Origin: Portulaca oleracea
Taxonomy: Eukaryota; Streptophyta; Magnoliopsida; Caryophyllales; Portulacaceae
Length of the DNA stretch: 64,000 bases
Direction of reading: 5' to 3'
Assembly: GCA_029582165.1 (NCBI GenBank)
Contig: CM055892.1
Location: 4,001,347 to 4,065,346, forward strand
Below the pieces are notes generated by a model. That model worked only from the letters and a program-made list of their open reading frames with translations, was not told the origin of the DNA and searched no databases. Numbering within the stretch: the stretch's first letter is position 1; each line of letters starts with the position of its first letter. The position numbers and the translations under genes were made by a program. Of the stretch, positions 10,867-20,713 are shown one piece after another.

Positions 10867-11622
10867 CTAATACTGCTGGAGTAAAGGTAGGAATAAAGGG
10901 TTGTCATTTTGTGGGGCTGAGGATTCTTCAAGGTCTAAAAGGATCAAGTCTCTTTGTGTGCTAAATTCATGCTGGTCAGATAAAAGCAACACATCAAGAC
11001 TAGGCTCAAGACATAGGTTCTTAGATTTCTTGGCTAATTGTGAGGGTTTCATGGAGGTAAGAATGATCTTTCTGTGATTTAGGGTAAGGGCATAGGTATT
11101 AGCTCTACCACAATGACTCACTGATCTATCATATAACCAAGGTTGACCTAAAAGCAAATGACATTCATCCATTGGCAAAACATCACACCAGACCTGATCC
11201 TTATATGATTGACCAATTGAAAAATTCACAAGGCATCTAGCAGAAATTTGGATACCTTTCCCTAAGTTGAGCCACTGAATGGTGTAAGGAGTTGGGTGGG
11301 GCTTAGTTGCTAGGTTTAGGTTCTTCACCATGGTGTTGGATGTTGCATTGGTATAGCTTCCACTGTCAACAATCACAGAGCACACCTTCCCTCCAATGGT
11401 ACACCTTGTATGAAAGATATTCTCCCTTTGCTCTTCTGCTTCTTCTACTGCTGAGCTGCTCAGAACTCTCCTGATCACCAACATTTCTCCTTCATCCAGA
11501 CCCTCCTCTATTGCATCATCATAGATTGGATCATGTTCAGGCTCCTCATAAACCTGTTCTTCCTCCTGCACATATTCAGAGTCAATAAACAAGGCAGCAT
11601 GGTACTCAGCAAGAGTAACCAT
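10867..11622 (-). pseudogene. Chromovirus aspartic protease region
   Basis: Matures the gag-pol polyprotein. Active-site motif I-V-D-S-G-S-x-T-N is intact, followed by V-W-C-D-V-L-P-M-D and L-L-L-G-Q-P-W-L-Y-D-R, the usual second half of retroelement proteases. An acidic linker of ~90 residues precedes it. The listed start at 11622 is only the first ATG after the gag stop; in a working element this is part of one polyprotein. Confidence 0.9.
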
Positions 11623-12065
11623 CCTCTTGTTTGGGCATTCTGAGGCAATGTGCCCCAGGCCTTGACGCCTGAAACATCTTTTTTAGTTGAAAGCCCTTTC
11701 TGCTGGTGCTAGGGGTCTTTCGGGGGTAGGCTTGGGATTGTGTTTGTGAGGATTTTGGGGGTGGGAGTATATTTTGTGCTGTTGGGGCTGCCTAGGCTCT
11801 GGGTTGGGGCTTTGGTTGATACTCCCTGCACCTGTTCTTCTTTTGCTGCTCCACTTTATGAGCCTTAGAGCTCAACTCTTCTAGGCTGGAGTAGGACTGA
11901 AGCTCCACAACATGCCTGATACTATCATTCAGCCCTGACAAGTATCTCACCAAAGTCTGCACATCATTCTCCTTCAAATCACACCTCCACAACAAGTGTT
12001 CAAACTCCTTAGTGTACTCCTCCACAGACCTTCCTCTTTGAACCAACTGCTGCAACTTAGTATAG
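11623..12065 (-). pseudogene. Chromovirus gag, C-terminal part with zinc knuckle
   Basis: The capsid C-terminal segment (V-E-E-Y-T-x-E-F, L-S-G-L-N-D-S-I-R, S-L-E-E-L-S-S-K-A) is followed by a basic linker and a CCHC knuckle around 11680-11640. In the knuckle the second Cys is Arg (C-F-R-R-Q-G-L-G-H-I-A-S-E-C), and a stop lies just before it. The upstream end is the insertion point of the element 12066-28388; the N-terminal half is at 28389-28765. Confidence 0.88.
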
Positions 12066-12325
12066 TGTTTAGACCCAATTTTGTGTCTAAATACCGCCTA
12101 AATCCTTAGGCTTTTAACTCGTTTCGTGGTTTAATTTCATAGTTTTTAATGCGTTTTTTGTTATTTTGTAGATTTTGGGGATTTCACTCAAAACGTAGCA
12201 AAACGGGCCTTTTTATAGCTTTTTTGGTGATTTCCCGAGCCGAGCCGGACCGGAAGCCGAGGCAGAGTCGACCCGGGACCACTTTCCTCACTTTTGGTGT
12301 CAGTTAGTGAAGTAACACCTGCTAC

Positions 12326-12491
12326 CATAGTTATTAAAATCCCGATCTTGATTTACCATCCTACGATTTTATGGTCCTAAATCGTCGAAATGATTCTACA
12401 ATTTACACACGATCCACGATCCTACATGGGCTAAATTCCGATCCTAACTTCCCCATAGTTTCGAGTTAGGATCCCGATTTTAACAACCTTG
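12326..12491. mobile_element. hAT-like MITE, 166 bp, inside the 5' LTR
   Basis: Flanked by the 8-bp direct repeat CCTGCTAC (12318-12325 and 12492-12499), present once at the matching site of the 3' LTR (about 27141). Ends are inverted repeats: left CATAGTTATTAAAATC, right (reverse complement) CAAGGTTGTTAAAATC. An 8-bp duplication and CA-start termini fit the hAT superfamily. The interior is non-coding and built of repeats of GATCC/TAAATCG-like words. It inserted after the LTR element did. Confidence 0.85.
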
Positions 12492-12568
12492 CCTGCTACG
12501 ACTCTCGGATTGGGCGTTACATGCTTCGGAAAGAAGGAAGAACAAAGGAAAGGAAAGCCAAGGCGTAG

Positions 12569-12602
12569 CCCCCGCCACGAATGGCGTAGCACCCGCTACG
12601 CC
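12569..12602 (+). promoter_or_regulatory. Palindromes GGCGTAGC-n4-GCTACGCC upstream of TATA
   Basis: Two copies: a perfect 20-mer GGCGTAGCACCCGCTACGCC (12583-12602) preceded by a copy with a mutated right arm (GCCACGAA). The 3' LTR has a single perfect copy at 27213-27232 with center CCCC. TATAAATA follows 170 bp downstream. The core GTAGC...GCTAC recurs inside the element at 16509-16545. Confidence 0.75.
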
Positions 12603-13776
12603 AAGAGCACTTTTGGAGCCGAGCTGCACCGTACCCACGGTGTTGGTGACCGTAGCCACGGCGCTGCGAAGGGAGAAATCGCTCGTCGTTTCACTGGTCG
12701 CTACCGCGACTTTGTTGATGCGCTGTTTTGTCGGGCCTTAAGCGCTGCGTTTTGGGATTTTTTTACCCCTTGTATAAATAGCTCTTTGGTGCGTTTTTGA
12801 GGGAGTTCGATTGGTTGGGCATCTAGGGAGAGACTTAGACAATTTCCAACTTGTAATTAGGAGTTTTAGAGAGAGATTAGTGAGAGATTAATCTAGGGTT
12901 TTGGAGATTTGTGTTTGTTATTGAAGATTTGGAGATTCAAACAATTGAAAGATTGTTGGGTCATCTTTTTATTGCTTTCTCTTGTTCAACTACAACATTT
13001 TGATAAGTGTTCTCTTCCCTTAACTCTTTTATTAATTACTTTGCTAATTACTTTGCTTGTTCTTGATTTCTTTACTTGCTATTTCATTGTTCTTGCTTGT
13101 TAATGGTTGTTTGATGTTAGAAATCATGTTTAGGGTTGGTTTGGATGTTGTTAGCATAGTTAGTGTTATGATTAGTGGCTAGAAAACCCAATGGGTTAGG
13201 GAGATACTAAGGGTGTGAATGGGTGATTAGGTTTGGGTTAGCAATTTTAGTGAGTAATTAGTTAGGAAATCAATTTCCCAATCCTATCCTTCCCTCAAGT
13301 GGGATGTATTTGGGTGCGAAAGCATCCCGAATACATCCAACACTTGTTTGAAGGTAGGAATTAGGATACTTAGTATTCTAGTTCGCGAAAGCAAATAGAA
13401 ACTAACTAGGAAATTCCGTTCCTTTAACTCCCCCGGGTCTGTCGATGGACTTTGAGGAAGTTAATCCGGACTATCCTTGAAAGAGGAAGCCCGGTGGGTA
13501 TTTTCTAATGGAGTTACCATTTGATTTCTCCTTCTCGTTACTCTTTTGTTGCAAAACCCATTTCCTCATCCCCGTTTGCATCCCGAAAAGCCTCCGAAAC
13601 CCATTTTCCATTCCTTGACCGACCTTAGCTTTATTTCTTGCGTTTTGATCCCTTCAAACCGATATCTTTACCCTAGCAATCTCACCCGACCATTGACTTA
13701 GTTTCTATGACTAAGGCCGCCAGCTCCCTAAGAGAGAATGACAATACCGAGGTCTACAAAACCACTTTACACAAAA

Positions 13777-13794
13777 TGGCGCCGTTGCCGGGGA
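13777..13794 (+). other. Primer binding site, tRNA-Asp
   Basis: TGGCGCCGTTGCCGGGGA, a perfect match to the tRNA-Asp primer site used by Athila/Tat elements, 5 bases after the LTR end. Confidence 0.95.
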
Positions 13795-13964
13795 GCCAGC
13801 GCCCCTAGTTTTAGTTTCTTGGTTTTTGGTTATTTGAGTTTGCTTTCACGCTAGAAATTAGTTTGCGCTAATCCCGATGAATTTGATACTTTTATTGGTT
13901 CTTGTTGGTGTATGTAGGTACGCCCCAATGTTCTACCAAGCATCGTAGGAGGTTTCAAGTCCTC

Positions 13965-15941
13965 ATGGGTGAAGTCCAAGCTGATTCACCCCGTACTCTT
14001 GTATCATATGCCGTTCCATCTTCGAGTACAGGAGCCAACCCGATCATCTTACCACCATTACCACTCGACACGGTATTTGAGTTCAAGCCGTGTCTTCTTC
14101 AAGTTTTTGAAAGCAACCCGTTTCATGGAGATATTTCTGAGAGTCCTATTGCTCATATGGAGAGATTCGAGAAGCGCATTAGTTTCATACATATACTAGG
14201 GATATCTTCGGAGTATCTAAATTTGAAGTTCTTTCCTCTAACTTTGAAAGGGAAAGCTGAGATGTGGCTTGATATGTGTCCATCTGGATTTTATTTTTCA
14301 TGGGAGGCTCTCAAGAGAGATTTTCTTCAAAGATTCTTCCCGGCTGATAAAATATGTAAACTCCGGCAAGTTATTATGAGCTTCAAGCAAGAACCCGGAG
14401 AGACTCTTTTTGAAGCATGGGGAAGATTCAAAGGTCTCCAACGTCAGTGCCCGCACCACAACCTACCCAAGTGGATGCTACTTCACCACTTTTATTGTGG
14501 ACTCTTTGATTCTCTCAAAGAATCGATCGATATTGCATCCGGAGGGATGTTTTTGAAGAAAACTGCGGAGGAGGCCGACAAACTCCTTCATGAGCTCGTT
14601 CAATATGCTCCTGATTTTGGAGGTTGCAAATCTAGTAGAGGAGATTTATCTTTAGAGCATGATCCTATTATTACACTCCTTTTGGCTTTAGTTTACGAAT
14701 TGCAAAAAGAGAAGGAAAATGAGGAGACCTCTAAGCATGTGAGAGTGGCCTAAGGTGTGCAAACCCTTACATCTACTTCTGTTCTTAATATGCATACTCG
14801 TGAGTTGTGTTTGGGTCCACATCCCGAGCATCAATGTGGGGAGTTTAATCAAGTAGAGCGTGTGAAAGCTATCTATCCATCATATTTCAACCCACTTTTC
14901 TCCCATTCTTTTGGAGAGCATGCTTATGACTATACCACGTTTATCAATCCTACATTCAACCCCATTTCTCAACCTTATGACCACCACTCATTTGACCAAG
15001 AAGAATCCTCCCATTCAACTCAACAAGACATTATACCACCCCAAATTTCTCAAGCCACTCAACCTTCACCGACTCCAATGGTACAAGTAAATTTTTTCGA
15101 TCTAGGGAGTGGGGAAGAGGTTGATGAGTTTTCTTGGGTAGAGGATAGTGTTTTGGAGGAAAAAGTAGAGAATGAGATGGAGATGAACGTAGAGGAGGGA
15201 GTTGTGGTTGAGGAAGCTAAGGTTGAGGAAGAGAGGGTGTTGGATGAGGAAAAGAAGGAAGAACAACCAAGAGAAGAGATTTTGGGAGGAAATATCCGTG
15301 AATGCTCCAAAGAGCAATTTGATCCACACCTAATGCAAATTCCACTCCCCGAATGGTTGATACAACACTTGAAGGATGTAGAGCATATAGATCTAAGGCA
15401 TGAGGTTCCGATTGAGAAACCTTCTCTCATGCCACTTTGTGTTGAAGTTAATTCAATAACCACAGTTGTTCATGAGCATAGAGAGGAAGTTTATATTCTT
15501 GAAGTGGAACCCGACAATGGGAAGGACAACAATCATCCCGAGGCCTTATGTTCTGAACCCGAGGTAATTGAAGATGCATCTCGTGATGATTCCCTCAAGA
15601 TTGTTCCTTTGAGGAGGGACATCTCATTAGATGAAGTTTATATTGAGGACATAGAGATTGAGAAGAGTGTTCCCATGTGTTTGAAACTTGGAGAACCACT
15701 TGAAGAAGAACCTGAGTTACTTCTTTATCCCCATCACCAAATCAAACCACCGGAGGAGACCCTTGTTCTATTTGCGGAGGTGACGAGAAGGTGTTGGAAA
15801 AGGAGGAGGAAGCGACATTGGAAGAAATCGAAGACATCATCACCTCTTCCCCGCTCATGGTCAACCAAACGACCGGAGGGACGACTAAACTTGAGGTTGT
15901 CCAAAAATGGTAGGAGTTGGAGAGGAAGGAAGAAGAAGTGA
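13965..15941 (+). pseudogene. Athila-type gag, split by an in-frame TAA
   Basis: Structural protein of the virus-like particle. The N-terminal ATG at 13965 (M-G-E-V) is the likely start. The capsid part has the retrotransposon gag signature: F-P-L-T-L-K-G-K-A-E-M-W-L, S-W-E-A-L-K-R-D-F-L-Q-R-F-F-P, then E-P-G-E-T-L-F-E-A-W-G-R-F-K. A single TAA at 14751-14753 interrupts it; the frame then continues unbroken through a long Glu-rich segment. After about 15775 the sense frame moves by one base (the +1 frame continues E-K-V-L-E-K-E-E-E), so the basic tail of the listed frame is an artefact. I see no zinc knuckle. The stop may be decay; readthrough is possible but unsupported. Confidence 0.85.
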
Positions 15942-17642
15942 TCATGGTGGAAGAAGTTGAATATATACCTCTCATGTGCACCACGTCTCTCTAGAATTAA
16001 ACGGGTAATTAGGTCAAGCTCGGGACCTAAAACTAGCGCTCTATGGGAGGCACCCCATAATTTTTGAAGTTCCTTTCTCATTCTTTTTAGTTTTTACAAT
16101 TTTTCTAATTTTATTCTTTTTCTTCTCTTTAATTTTTCCGTTTAGTTTTCTTTAAGTTTTTCTATTTTTCTTGTCTTTTTAATTATTCTTTATTTCTTTC
16201 TTTGTAATTTGAGGTATTAGTTTTAAGTTCAAAACAAAAAGTTTGAAAAAAAAGAGGAAAAATGATGTGAAAAAAATAGAAAAAGTTGGAGTTGAAAAAT
16301 AAGGAAATTGAAGTCGGAGTGAAAGAAGTAGTGTGAGTGAGTGGAGTTTTGAAAAAAATTATGAGTGTTGAGAGAGTTTGAAAGATGAAAATTTTTTAGA
16401 TTGAATGTGAGGAAGTATAAAAAAAACGAGTGTTGAAGTGTGGAAGTTTTTAGGAGTTGGATTATTTTTAGAATGTTGCATTTGTTTTGGAAGAGTTGCC
16501 AGCAAGCAGGTAGCAGGTGCTACCCAATGTATAGCACCAGCTACACAACATGCAAAGAGCCAGACAAGCTCCAAAGAACCACCGCAGCCTACGATAAAGG
16601 AGGACTGCGCCCACTCGCCGCACAAGCAACTTCCCGCAGCTCAAGACGTCGCGCACGCGATGTCGGTCGGTCGCTACCACACTGACATCGCAATGACTTA
16701 ATTCGGCCCTAAAATCCCGATTTCTTTTCTCACTTCTCTCATTTTCTTTTCTCACACTCGATTCTCTCCCTCTCTTCAAGCCTTAAACTTACGAAACCCT
16801 CTCACTCACACCCTTCCATCCCTCTCAACTCCAAATTCGACTAGCATTCTTCCTCCATTTTCGATCTCCAGACCCTAATTCTTCTCCATTTGTGTGAAAA
16901 TCTGCTGCTAGTGCTTGAGTTCCTACCCAGATCTAGTTCAAGGCTGCAGCATTGTTCGAGCACCCATTCTACACAGCTGAGTGAGGTATTTCTAGTGTCA
17001 ATTGTGTGAATTTCTTTTCCCCTGATTTTGGTTCGTTTGTCATGCTTGGTGGAGTTCAGATTTGATTTCGTCATTTCTCCACGCATCCTTACCTAGCTGT
17101 GAGTTGAGTTTGACTTATATGTTAGTTCTTGCTTAGTGTTTGTGTGATTACTTTCTGTTTTTCATCCGTTGAAAACACACACACTCTTGTGGCACTATGA
17201 GTTCTTGATGATTTACACACGCCCACACAGTGAATGGTATTAGGTTGCTGATTTGGTATTCTGTGTGTATATGCTGTGTTGATTCATATTGTTCAGTGCA
17301 ATTAATTGTTGCAATTCATCTGTCAAAGCACAAGCATGCTAGTTGCACTAAAAGTTTGTCGATTTTCACACACACTTACACTATGAGTAAGTTGTCTCTA
17401 TGCTATTTCTTGCATTCTGCTGTGTGTGCTGTGTGTTTTGGTCCATTTTCGACAAGCAAAAGTCGCTCCTCCCTGCTGAATACAAGTTCAAAGTGCTCCG
17501 ATCTGAGGTAATCCCTTGTGTAACTTGTTCATAATATTTTCAAACTCACGATTTTGTTGCTTGTGTCGATTGTTTTTGGTTTACCTTGGAGTTTAGGCAC
17601 TGTATTTGCAAGGTTCTTGCCACGTCTTGCTTTTAGTTCATC
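15942..17642 (+). other. Internal non-coding region between gag and ORF2
   Basis: T-rich and G/A-rich low-complexity DNA, then a GC-rich block with palindromes (16509-16545) and, from about 16700, a pyrimidine-rich leader-like stretch with intron-like GT/AG words leading to the ORF2 ATG at 17643. No pol is present in this 1.7 kb, which is where Athila elements would carry it. Confidence 0.6.
16509..16545 (+). promoter_or_regulatory. Internal copies of the LTR palindrome, upstream of ORF2
   Basis: GGTAGCAGGTGCTACC (16509-16524, perfect 7-bp arms) and a second, weaker TAGC-ACCA-GCTA (about 16532-16543). These share the GTAGC...GCTAC core with the palindromes of this element's LTRs (12583-12602, 27213-27232). 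They lie 1.1 kb before ORF2 in DNA that then turns pyrimidine-rich like a transcript leader, which suggests a second promoter; that is inference. Confidence 0.6.
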
Positions 17643-19160
17643 ATGAGTGGAAGGAGCAAGCGTTCACGAGTCGAGGAAGCTTCTTCATCGCAACCCGGAT
17701 CATCTTCATTCACAAAGGACCATTACAAAGCGCAACCGGCCACATTAATTCGGTGTGAACCTGATGCGAATGTGACTTTCCGAGATGAAGAGCATAGACA
17801 ACGGTATGAAATGCTCCAAGCACGGAAAATATGTGCACCGGATATCTATGATGTGGCAACAAACAAAGCCATCCATTGCAAGCCAAGCTTCGATTATCTC
17901 ATTTGTATTCTTGGTTGGGAGGTATTCATCATGATCGATGAATCGATCGTGGATCAACCCATCCTCCAGTTTTTAAGCTCCTTGAAGGTTTACAATGATG
18001 CCAAGAAAAAAGCGCATTTTGAATACCGAATTGCCAACAAAGATAGGCAATGCACCTTGAAGCGTTTTTGCCAACGGTTGGGGTTGCCCGAGGATGGGAG
18101 ATTTTATGAGCGATGTGCGAATTTTGATGAGCAGAAGGAAATGAAGGAGTGGACCTGTTGGAGGAGGATGAATCATGGCACGAGAAATGGACAACCACGC
18201 TATCATTGCTGCCGCAACTCTAAGGGGCGTGATTTTTGCAATCTAGTTGTTCGGATCTTCCATAGAATCGTGACTAGTTCAGTGTTTGGGAGAGATGATG
18301 GACGCCCCAAGGTTCGGAAGGACGACCTTTTTGTGATCTACAATGCCATGAGGGGTAAACGGGTAAACACCGGATCTTGCATTCTACATTGTCTACGGGA
18401 GATTAGCATGGAACCCCGACCCACGACTATCGGGATGGGGCACATCATCTGCCACTTCCTAGTTCAAGAGGGTTTCGGGAAATATTTGAAGAAGTGGACT
18501 CCACGCTATCATCCGGATCCTATCGACAAAGTCCGGTCGCAGAAAATGAATATCCTCGCCAATCACCCAACTGCCATGATCTATTGCCATGGGCATGACA
18601 ACAAAGCAGAGATTCTCTTGGACCCAGACTATGCTGAACAATGGTTGGATATCACTAAGGAATGCAACTGGTCTTGTGGTCACGTTTATAGTGATCGCAA
18701 GGTGGGTGGTCCAGATGTGTCTAATGGTGAAGAGGAGGACAATGAAGAGGAAGAAGGGGAAGAAGAAGTAAATGAGGAAGAAGAAGAGGAGGATCTCGGC
18801 CATGGCGAAGCTACTGGAAGTAGAAATCATCCATGGGAAGCTTCGCTAGAGCATCTCAACTCTCAATTTGATCAAATGAGGGTTGACCTTCGAGAACAAC
18901 GAACGCTACTCCAAGGTCGCGATAATGCTGGAGACCCAACAAGAGTTGCTACGTGCCCCAGCTTACGCCAACAATGTGCATGCACATCTTCAAAGGCACG
19001 AGGAGTACCTTCAAAGAACAAAACCAGATTGGCGTGGTAGGGTATTATCACTACTCCATTGCAAACCATCCCCCGGCACCACCAGTGTATATAAACCGCC
19101 ACTACCCCACCTACTTTCCATATTATCCATATCCTCCCCCGGGAGGATCCGAGCATTGAT
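17643..19160 (+). CDS. ATHILA-type ORF2 protein, C-terminus frameshifted
   Basis: Start ATG at 17643 (M-S-G-R-S-K-R). A basic N-terminus is followed by an ATHILA 'ORF-1' domain (roughly residues 40-350) with A-R-K-I-C-A-P, S-V-F-G-R-D-D, V-N-T-G-S-C-I-L-H and T-I-G-M-G-H-I-I-C, then an acidic run of E/D (about residues 363-390) and a coiled-coil start. The 465-codon frame reaches 19040, but from about residue 420 the homologous sequence lies in other frames: the coiled coil continues at 18883 and a Tyr/Pro-rich tail ends at 19157. Two small indels therefore break the end. Known only as an env-position protein of Athila elements; it has no signal peptide or clear membrane segment, and its N-terminus looks nuclear or nucleic-acid binding. 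Confidence 0.8.
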
Positions 19161-19225
19161 TTGTAAGTGTCCCCACTCCCACTTTACTCTCTTCATTGAT
19201 TTTATTTACACTGTTAGTGTTAGAT

Positions 19226-19241
19226 AAGTGTGGGGGGTGTT
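19226..19241 (+). other. PPT-like purine run after ORF2
   Basis: ATAAGTGTGGGGGGTG just after ORF2, very like the true polypurine tract at the 3' LTR of the same element (AAGTGTGGGGGGG at 26878-26890). A small hairpin (ACACT/AGTGT) precedes it. Confidence 0.5.
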
Positions 19242-19359
19242 TATGGAAAAGTTGGGAGGTGTGTCGGTTAGTTGGTTTTGTTGAGTTCGTTGTCCCCATG
19301 GTTTGAGTTGTTTTGTTTTCATTGCTTCATCATTGGTTAGGCCGATTATGAGAGTTGAT

Positions 19360-20436
19360 TGATGTATATTTGCCTAGCTATATACATCAAGGCCTAGCTA
19401 AAGGACCTCAATTCAGCTAGAAGCTACAAATGTCGCCTTGGGTATCAACAACTACAAGGGTTTATTAGCTCAAGGAAGAAAGCATGAAGGACCTTGATGG
19501 TATTTTAGCTTACATGGAGCTACTCTCACATTTGGAGGACATCAATGAGCATAAATAACTCCCAAGTCCTTATTGAGAAGTCATCTCTCACGGCAGTAAA
19601 GGACTCCATCAAGTATAATTCGATATTTTTCTCTATAACTCTAGATCCATACATCTATTCAGGAAATCATCAAAAGACAGATTGGAGCTCTTTCAATAAG
19701 CTTTCCAATGGTTTTTAAATCAATGAAAACGGACAAGTATTGAAAGAGTTATAGCAATTTCTTTCTAGAGTTGTATTTTAGAGTTTATGATGTCATAAAT
19801 AGGATATATGATGTAATAGTTGATTCTTGGTTTCTTGAACCCTAGGTACACGTCCAAGGGGTCCCTAAAGTAGTATAAATAGACCCTTAGGGTGCCATTG
19901 TATTCATTCAATTCAATCATTCATTCATATATCAAATACAAAGTAAACACATGGTGTTGTTTTCTCTCTAGCTTTTGTGCTAGTTTTCGTTTCTCTTGAG
20001 GGAGTTTCGAAGTTATCCCCTTCTTCTATTCAAGGGTGGCATCCTTGAAGGTGAAAGGAAGGAATTGAAGAGTTCTTTGAGGTGGTGTGGCTGTATCCTC
20101 ATCGATCCTTCAAAAGCCAAATCTATCCAACTATCCATTCCATCGTTCATTCAACTACATTCATCCAACCTCACGCCATTCATCAAGAATTCATCAAGAA
20201 TTCATCAAGAATTCAACAAGAATTCATCAAGAACCCAAAGCATTCAAACCGTCCATCATTCGTTCATCATCTTACCTTCATTTGGTAATCATCTTTCATA
20301 GTTCTTTCCATCTTTTCTATCCATTTCCATTACATTTTCGAACCTTAAGAACTTTGAGAAGGGAGATTCTTATCTTCGTTTTTAAAGATCCTTAATCCTT
20401 TTGTGTAATGTGATCTTGTGGTCCCATTATACATCA
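19360..20436 (+). repeat. 5' LTR of the young element
   Basis: TGATGTATAT...TACATCA ends; TATAAATA at 19874-19881. A 122-bp dyad module lies at 19633-19754. About 240 bp before the end is a run of a ~10-bp repeat (ATTCATCAAG-like, four to five units near 20180-20230). Confidence 0.95.
19633..19754 (+). promoter_or_regulatory. Diverged U3 dyad module (122 bp)
   Basis: Opens CTATAACTCT and closes AAGAGTTATAG (inverted), with GCTTTCCAA in the middle and AAAACGGA near the end. This is the same order of words as the 118-bp module at 56340-56457. The 3' LTR copy is at about 24290-24411. It lies 120 bp upstream of the TATA box. Confidence 0.55.
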
Positions 20437-20440
20437 AAAT

Positions 20441-20452
20441 TGGTATCAGAGC
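20441..20452 (+). other. Primer binding site, tRNA-iMet
   Basis: TGGTATCAGAGC, complementary to the 3' end of initiator tRNA-Met, 4 bases after the LTR end. Confidence 0.95.
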
Positions 20453-20713
20453 TTAGGAGATTGATTCTCTTAGTTCTTGATCCATCTTTTTACCATCTTT
20501 CCACCACAAATCCATCCCCACCATCCCACCATCATCACGCCACCCATGAGTTCTTCCAAGAACCCATCAAGAACTCATAAAGAACCATAAACTCCACAAA
20601 GAACCCATAGCCCAAACACAATCTGCCCCAAATACAAACCTCTCTCGTCCTTTACCCATCCAAAACCCCTAAACCATGAATCTTGCAATCTTTTTGCACC
20701 AAGATTGATCAAG

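Larger units (their letters stand above)
6929..12065 (-). mobile_element. Decayed CRM-like chromovirus, left part
   Basis: Ty3/gypsy element on the minus strand with the order gag - protease - RT - RNase H - integrase (12065 down to 7880), followed by LTR-like DNA. Its gag continues at 28389-28765: removing the element 12066-28388 and one copy of the duplicated TATAG restores an open reading frame through the junction. RT and protease wording fits the CRM/Galadriel/Reina side of the chromoviruses; no canonical chromodomain follows integrase, which favours a CRM-type element. It carries at least three in-frame stops and several frameshifts. It is the oldest layer of the nest. The 5' LTR is not in the window, since the Athila LTR at 28766 cuts the gag. 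Confidence 0.85.
12066..13771 (+). repeat. 5' LTR of the 12066-28388 element
   Basis: Begins TGTTTAGACC and ends CTTTACA, matching the 3' LTR at 26891-28388. It is 1706 bp against 1498 bp; most of the difference is a 166-bp MITE plus its duplicated 8-bp target at 12326-12499. TATAAATA is at 12773-12780, with a transcript-leader-like region after it. Confidence 0.93.

Noticed and set aside
15059..15463. Antisense frame over gag
   Set aside because: Shadow of the Glu-rich sense frame (Ser/Thr-rich in antisense).
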